Origin: Termitomyces sp. T153
Lineage: Eukaryota > Basidiomycota > Agaricomycetes > Agaricales > Lyophyllaceae
DNA: 64,000 nt
Reading direction: 5' to 3'
Assembly (NCBI GenBank): GCA_018296165.2
Contig: JACKQL020000055.1
Location: 272,739-336,738 of the forward strand
In this document: positions 58,255 to 64,000 of the stretch, one piece after another
Position numbering within the stretch: the stretch's first letter is position 1
Layout: each line of letters opens with the position of its first letter
Translations under genes and position numbers: made by a program
The notes under the pieces: model-generated
What the model saw: only the letters and a program-made list of their open reading frames with translations
The model's database searches: none
Told to the model about the DNA's origin: nothing

Positions 58255-58424
58255 TGCATCACAGCATTTTCTTGGGGTGGGTTGACAATAGAAAAACAAT
58301 GATAGATCTGAGCATCACAGCATTTTCTTGGGGTGGGTTGACAATAGAAAAACAATAATAGATCTGAGCATCACAGCATTTTCTTGGGGTGGGTTGACAA
58401 TAGAAAAACAATAATAGATCTGAA
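58255..58424. repeat. Three 56-bp tandem repeats downstream of PLC1
   Basis: The unit AGCATCACAGCATTTTCTTG... ending in ATAGATCTG occurs three times with one internal base difference (CAATGATAG versus CAATAATAG) and a variant start in the first unit. Confidence 0.9.
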
Positions 58425-58712
58425 TTGATTTCTTCTAGACCCCCCTTCTGACTACTAGGAGCTAACTTTGTAGATACGCATATTTGGTCAATAGAACCAC
58501 CAAAAAAAATATTTCTAAGTGTATGAAGGATTGAGTAATAGGTGTTCAGTTATGGTGCTTGAAAGGTTAGGTGAAATGGACAGGGTGTGACAAACATGGA
58601 TAGCGATGGACAGCGAGGAAGTAGGGTATAAGAGATTCGTGATTCGTAAATATAGAATGGAATGAGATAATTTAGGAAAGCTGAAGGGAAGTCAAGAGCC
58701 AAGGATCAATGA

Positions 58713-61700
58713 TTATAGATCCGTGATAGCCACCCGCACAAAGAGTGTCGAGAACAGATACTGAGATAGTTGTGTATCGTGCAACGGCAAATGTCGGTAA
58801 CCTGTTCCCGAGTCTTATCGTGCGAATTGATAAAGGGGAGAAGAGGACTTACCTGCTCCCAGACTCCCCAAGCTCGCGCAATACACTGCAAGTGGCTCTA
58901 CATCTTCCTTCTCGTTAGCTCGCACCACAAACCGTACGAACACCAGATCCTGCATGTCCCCGACACACTCGAATGGAATCCGAAGTTTCTCCTCCCAAAC
59001 GGGGTTGAAACCGTTGCCTTTTACCACGCCCGTACGGTACGTATGCGCCCGAGACGGAGTAGGCGTCGTTGGCAGCGTACCCATTCCAGTAGTGGAAGGC
59101 CAGTCAGGAACGTGGATCGACACTTCGACAAAAGGATCCACAAGATTCTTGTCAACAATCTCACGCCCGGAAGAGTCCTTGGGTCGTGGGAGCTGCTGAG
59201 CGGAGATGATGGACACGTCGAAGTGGTGCTTTGTATGCTTGAAGAGAAGATCCTTCTGGAGAGGTGGGCTGAAGCCGGATCCAGAGGCAGAAGAGGGGGC
59301 GGGTGAGTGTGACCGTGGATGTTGATGCGGGTGATGTGGATGTATCGGGGTTGATGCTGGCGGAGGGGGCGGCGCGGGTCCAAGGAGGGCGGGTGGTTTG
59401 AGAACGTACCCAGCTCGTCCGTTGCGCTGGAACATCGCATGGTTGAGCATGTAGCCCAGGTCTAGGGAGCTATGTAAGACAAAGACATAATGTTGGATTC
59501 ATAATGATGTACCAAAAGTTTGCCAATTAATAGCTACCAATTGCGTCCCAGCACTCCAGTATCGATGCGGCTCATAGTTGCTCGAGTCCACCCTCATTCC
59601 TTTCGGGTAGATCCTTACAAGATGTGTCCTGCAATGCTTGATAATATCTTGCATACCGCCGGTATTACTCTTGAGCATGCGGTTTGCAGTGGTCTCGGAG
59701 AGAGAGAACATGTGTTCGGGAGCGTAGATCTCTTTCTTATTGATCCCGCGATACTTGACGCCAACGGTGTACACAAGAAGTGAGAGAAGGCGTGCAGACA
59801 TCTTGGGTTTTGACGTGGAAGACGGAGAGGCAGGGATGGGAATGGCACCAGAACCATTCAAGGGTGACGACAGAGGGGAAGTGGCAGTGGGAGATGTAGA
59901 GAGAAAAGAGGCAGAGGGAAGAGAGGTGAAATTCGAAGAAGGAGAGGGCGAGTACATTGATCCAGGGGATATAGTGAGTCCACGTGATGGGAGATAAGAC
60001 GAAGGGGTCCCAGTGGCGGTCGTCAATGGTAGGGATGCAGATGGAACGCGCTGCGGCGTGATCGAATTCGATCCTGAATTTGAGCGGGACGACGACTTGC
60101 CAACACTTTTGACACGTTGGAAAACCGTCGATCCCGCCTTCATGAGGTCGTCTTTAAACTCTACACTTGATATCATTATTGATAAAGCAAGAATATGAGA
60201 GACAATGTACCTTTCACAGCAGATGTCTCCTCTTTCCGCTTGATAGCAGGCTTCCCTACCTGTTTCTCGAACACCGCATCCGAGTCAGACGTTGATGACG
60301 ATGCCGAAGCCGAAGTCTCCGTCAACCCGTATTCGTTCTCTGACATTCCTCCGCCTGCATAAGACTCTTTCCTTCTCACTAGGTATAGATTCTTTGCCTG
60401 AGAACAAGTGATGCTCAGTGTAGTGTGATGTAGTTTTTCAGGAAGATGCCTAACCTTAAGCAATATCCTGCCTTTTAACTCTTCAGGACTCGGCAGTCGG
60501 TCTAGTCGTTCTTCGTGCGAGATAGGACTTTGAACGAGTTTCTCGCCAAAGACCTCGCACATGATGTCAGCAATAGCATCTTGGCCCGCCAGGGAACAGT
60601 GGATCTCAGCAGAAATGATGATAGGGTAGGGCGATGCTACGAAGCCGTACTTCATGATTGCATGACAGACTTCTCTGAGGGATACTTTAGAGGTGAAAGT
60701 CTTGCCATGGGTGATCTGGGGTTCGGAGGGTGTATCGCCATCGAATATATCGACTAGAGAGGGACATCAGTAATGTGCAAAAAACAGAAGTTAGATGCGC
60801 ACGCTCGACACTACGACAGCTATGTAACAACGCTCGAATGTATCCCTCGATTGTGCTTACACCGACAAGTTGGTGGCCCACCAGGTATGTATTATGTGAT
60901 GACGATACATAATAATCTGACAGGGGTCGGGTCATATCGTGATACACCCGTCCATGTTGGTCCGTGAATGCCGCATTATCAGTGGACATGAGAAACGAGG
61001 TAAAAGCATCTTTGGACATGATCCTAGTTGGAGAAGTAGGAGAAGCCGAAGTCGAGGCGGAGGCTGATGTTGATGTTGATGTTGATGTATCTTCGACAAG
61101 CTCGGAGTATCGTTCGAATACGTTCTGGAGCTCAGTCGTGCTTAGGCCGGACTTGAGGAACGGTCTAAGGCAAAGTTAAAGATAAGCAACTGAGCGACAT
61201 ACCTGTTGTTTCTCCCGCATGAACCTCTCAAAGACTGCAAAGTCAAACATAGATCCACTACGAGCACAAAGCTTGTTGTATAAGCGGTCTATCTCGGGGC
61301 GTCCTTTGAGAAATTTGACGAAGCGGCGAAAGTCCTCAAAATCAAGATAATTACGCTGATGAACGTCGGCTTGCTGGCATGACGCAAGACATTAGCCATG
61401 ATCATAGACAGGAAGAGTACAACGTACCTTGAACAACCTCTGCAACTCGTTGGAGCTTGAGTTGATATTAAGTCTCCTGCAAAGTTTCTCTACTTCGTCA
61501 AACATGAGTTTCTGGTCTTGCTCCTCATCTGCACCCTTCCAATAGTGCTTCTCCCAGAGTGCCTGGCGCATCTCAAAGTTCCCAAGACCACTCATGAGCT
61601 CTTTCCGTATCGCGTGTAGTCGTCGCAAGGTGGTATCCCACATCTTGAATACGTCACACGACGCAGCTATGAGGTGCAGAGTTTTGTATGTGCCATCAAT

Positions 61701-62492
61701 AATGTAAACGATCGTAAGCCAGCGATCCTCATACTCTGCTGCGAGTTGAAATTGTTCACGGTAATACCGTGCATCGGAACCTGACCGCAGTTCCTTGATG
61801 TTCTCAATAGGGACTGTGAGGATGTCACAAGTGAGGAAGAGGCATGAGAAAAACATAAAAAACATACTGATACGTTGTTGTTTTCCCTCCCATATAATTT
61901 GGCCTATATTAGGATCGAGACGAAATACAGACGACCGGCGCTTCTTACTCGAGACCTTGGTCATCGGCGTTCCCTCTTGCAACAGCCTTGGCACTGTTAC
62001 ATCCCCCTCTCTTACCATCGGCTTCGTTGGGAGAGAGTGGACAGAGAGTCTACGTGAAGAAGCAAAGATCGTGTTTGCGCCAGAAGAACCTGTCGATGGA
62101 TCTCCAGCCTTTGTCGTCGGCGTTGTCGATGATGGCGGTAGAGCTGTCGATTGTAAGAGTTTAGGAGCGGCCGCTATCGGAGTTGATGTCGGAATCGCCA
62201 TCGTCGCCGTGGACTGTGATCGAACGTGCCTCGAGGGTGCCTTTTCTTCCACAACCATCACCTTACTTTCTTTTGCTTTCACCGACTTTGAGCAGCCCAA
62301 CGACGTTGCCTCCTTCAACTTGCGCCTGATAGATGCACTGAGCTTGACTGTCCGCGTGACATCCTTCAATGTAGTGTTTGTCGACGATGTTGAACCGCTA
62401 AACTCCTTGTTTACTAGCTGGCCTGTACTCGTGAGCAAGTTCCCAGCTCGCCGAAGCATACGCCTAGAAGTTGAAGTGTCTGTCGACATCAT
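58713..62492 (-). CDS. PLC1: Phosphoinositide-specific phospholipase C (delta-like)
   Basis: Nine exons: 62492-61868, 61813-61428, 61373-61203, 61151-60803, 60753-60455, 60397-60211, 60160-59513, 59461-58853, 58801-58713. Eight GT...AG introns of 49-57 bp; phases agree throughout, giving 1120 residues. Order: Ser/Thr-rich N-terminus (1-190); PH-like domain (about 191-310, IIPIENIKELRSGSDARYY); degenerate EF-hand region (about 320-395); X domain with catalytic His in SSSHNTYL (about 480), VELDIFDGD (about 509-517) and second His in THGKTF (about 526); Ser-rich linker (about 620-775); Y domain (LSLLVYTVGVKYRG to VAINWQTFDLGYM); Pro/His-rich insert; C2 domain (DPFVEVSIH, RTGVVKGNGFNPVWEE). It ends VRVAITDL. 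It hydrolyses PIP2 to IP3 and diacylglycerol at the plasma membrane in a calcium-dependent way. All key motifs are present; probably active. Confidence 0.97.
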
Positions 62493-64000
62493 AACAATGC
62501 TGATTCTGCCACGCCCGGCTATACGGTTGTATGGCGTGAAGTAGAGATGGGCTTTCTTGACCGCCCATAGCTGACTTGGCTATTATGTACTGTACCAGAC
62601 ACAGAGGACACCTTGCATCAAGGCACATGTACCGAATCCGTCTCCCTTCTCTTGACGACCCTGCATCATCCAGATGACTTGATTTCTGACTCCGTCGTCG
62701 GGCTGTGCGCGCGAACGTGACCCCTACATATCTTCTTCACGGCATTTATGTCGAACTACTTATTTCAGGATAAGCTTGCTCATCTGTTGCTTGTAAATAT
62801 GGATGGCACACGACCACGTCCTGCAAGCTTTTATATATTTTTCGCGTGGAATTAAATCGGACTCAGAGGGATTATGACAATTGTAATTCCCTCATTCGCC
62901 CACGAAAGTTACACGTGTACAGTACTGTAACCTTGCAATCATAGATCACGAACAGCCATTGTTTCAGTTCACCTTATTTATACTGTGCTTGACAAAGATG
63001 ATCAAGTTCGTAGCTGCCAGCGTATACATCTTCTTTGAAATCAGATAACATACTGCTTGACAATCTGCCATCATTCCGATTAACGCTGATATGAGAATCG
63101 CGTCATATACATGCCCCAATATCGAAGTCATCAACATTGAATTTACTCGTTGGCATGTTCCGTACTTGAGTTATAATCTCAAGCTCCCCTTTAATCTGTA
63201 AGGACGGCCGACCGAAAGGTAACTCGTCTTCTCTACACGGAAACCATCATCTGTTATAACGCCAATCCCTATTCCCTTGTCTGTTCCGGACAAGTGGATT
63301 GTAAGTGCTATGTTTTGGGTAAACCTTTCGCACACGTCAATTATGAATACATACTAATTCCCTAAAAACCGGACTTTTTCTCCTTGACAACCGGCGCCAT
63401 TCCACTACCTAAACCGAATGTGAGATGATTTGTCTCCGAAGAGTACAAGCCCCGCAGCCCCGCTCCAGATGCTGAAATATCTGATATTCCACGGGCTTGC
63501 CAGGCCTACTCCAATGTACTTATCAGGTATCGTGGCCGCGATCACTTGATACTGCGAGTGCTCGTCAACGATCTAACAACGCCGGTCTTCGCCGTGCTGG
63601 AGCCTGCGGTCGCACCGTCGCAGATAGTAACAAACCAGCTCGTCATCACACGTGGTGTTATTGCCGCGTGGGTGTACCATTGGCCTGGGTCAGGGATTTT
63701 GCCAAGTTAGGACATTTTTTACTGTTGATGTCTTTGATGCCACCATCAACTTCGACCGTATGTGGCGTGAATGGCCTCACATCACTTCCCCATTGTCTCA
63801 TTCTCGATCCTGTGGCCACATACTTACATTGTCACAAACACTATATAATACATGAACTTTCACTCTATTATACATTGTGCTGAGTCTAGATTATGCATTG
63901 ACACTTGCTACTTACCAACATATGGTCAATTTTATATTGTGCTGAGGATATCTCCTTACATACCGTCAGGTATAGTGTGCACTTCAGGAAATGTAGCGTG
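62493..64000. other. PLC1 upstream region and following intergenic DNA
   Basis: CpG-normal host DNA. No gene is certain. An open stretch without a good start codon (63427-63708, +, about 94 codons, with NVLIRYRGRDHLILRVLVND) could be an exon of an unrecognised gene. No promoter element stood out. Confidence 0.4.

Noticed and set aside
63497..63883. A 128-codon plus-strand ORF near the right edge
   Set aside because: Its composition looks random and it overlaps a different frame that seems more gene-like; no motif was found.
1..64000. CRISPR arrays, rRNA, tRNA genes and bacterial-type promoters or ribosome sites
   Set aside because: None seen by eye, and the tandem repeats present have no spacers; the genes are spliced eukaryotic genes. 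A tRNAscan or Infernal run would settle small RNAs.

Overview
The window reads as a repeat-rich stretch of a filamentous basidiomycete, most likely an agaricomycete. Evidence: two host genes with many short introns (42-58 bp, GT...AG), a sesquiterpene synthase with DEYSD and NSE motifs, a fungal phosphoinositide phospholipase C, chromodomain-bearing Ty3/Gypsy elements, a Plavaka-type transposase and a fungal LINE. No prokaryotic, tRNA, rRNA or CRISPR features were seen. I recognise only two intact host genes: the terpene synthase (34592-35830, +) and PLC1 (58713-62492, -). Almost everything else is mobile DNA.

Layout. 1-5923: 3' part of a decayed Ty3-type element (D): integrase, an antisense accessory gene, 3' LTR. 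5924-27677: a nested block. An old element C is split by element A (LTRs of 1138 bp, target duplication CATGT). A's 3' LTR is split by element B (LTRs of 986 bp, target duplication CCTGG), and B carries a further LTR-like insertion, E. A 1550-bp segment at the right edge (24979-26528) is inverted and carries the ends of B, A and a piece of C. 27685-34252: LTR scraps, a gag/accessory fragment, and a LINE split by a hAT-like element that itself holds a solo LTR. 34592-35830: terpene synthase. 36600-47100: LTR remnants, a solo LTR, a decayed Plavaka transposon with a 150-bp minisatellite, and a pogo-like transposase fragment interrupted by the short 3' LTR of element G. 47100-57774: element G on the minus strand (protease to chromodomain, then a large accessory region), with two solo LTRs inserted in it, one of which contains another solo LTR. 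58015-64000: CpG-normal host DNA with PLC1.

The most notable system is an accessory gene on the antisense strand between pol and the 3' LTR. A and B both have it, with the same three-exon structure, same intron phases, the same six-cysteine zinc-cluster-like motif at the start of exon 2 and a coiled-coil region. D carries a more distant version. A TATA-like box 36-39 nt upstream of the antisense ATG and a TTGATCAATATT element are shared by A and B. The same family encodes two aspartic protease domains in tandem (seen in B and C).

Old copies are nearly devoid of CpG. Where I compared the two LTRs of B, nearly all differences are CpG to TpG/CpA changes, and several premature stops fit the same process, so deamination of methylated CpG appears to be the main decay process here.
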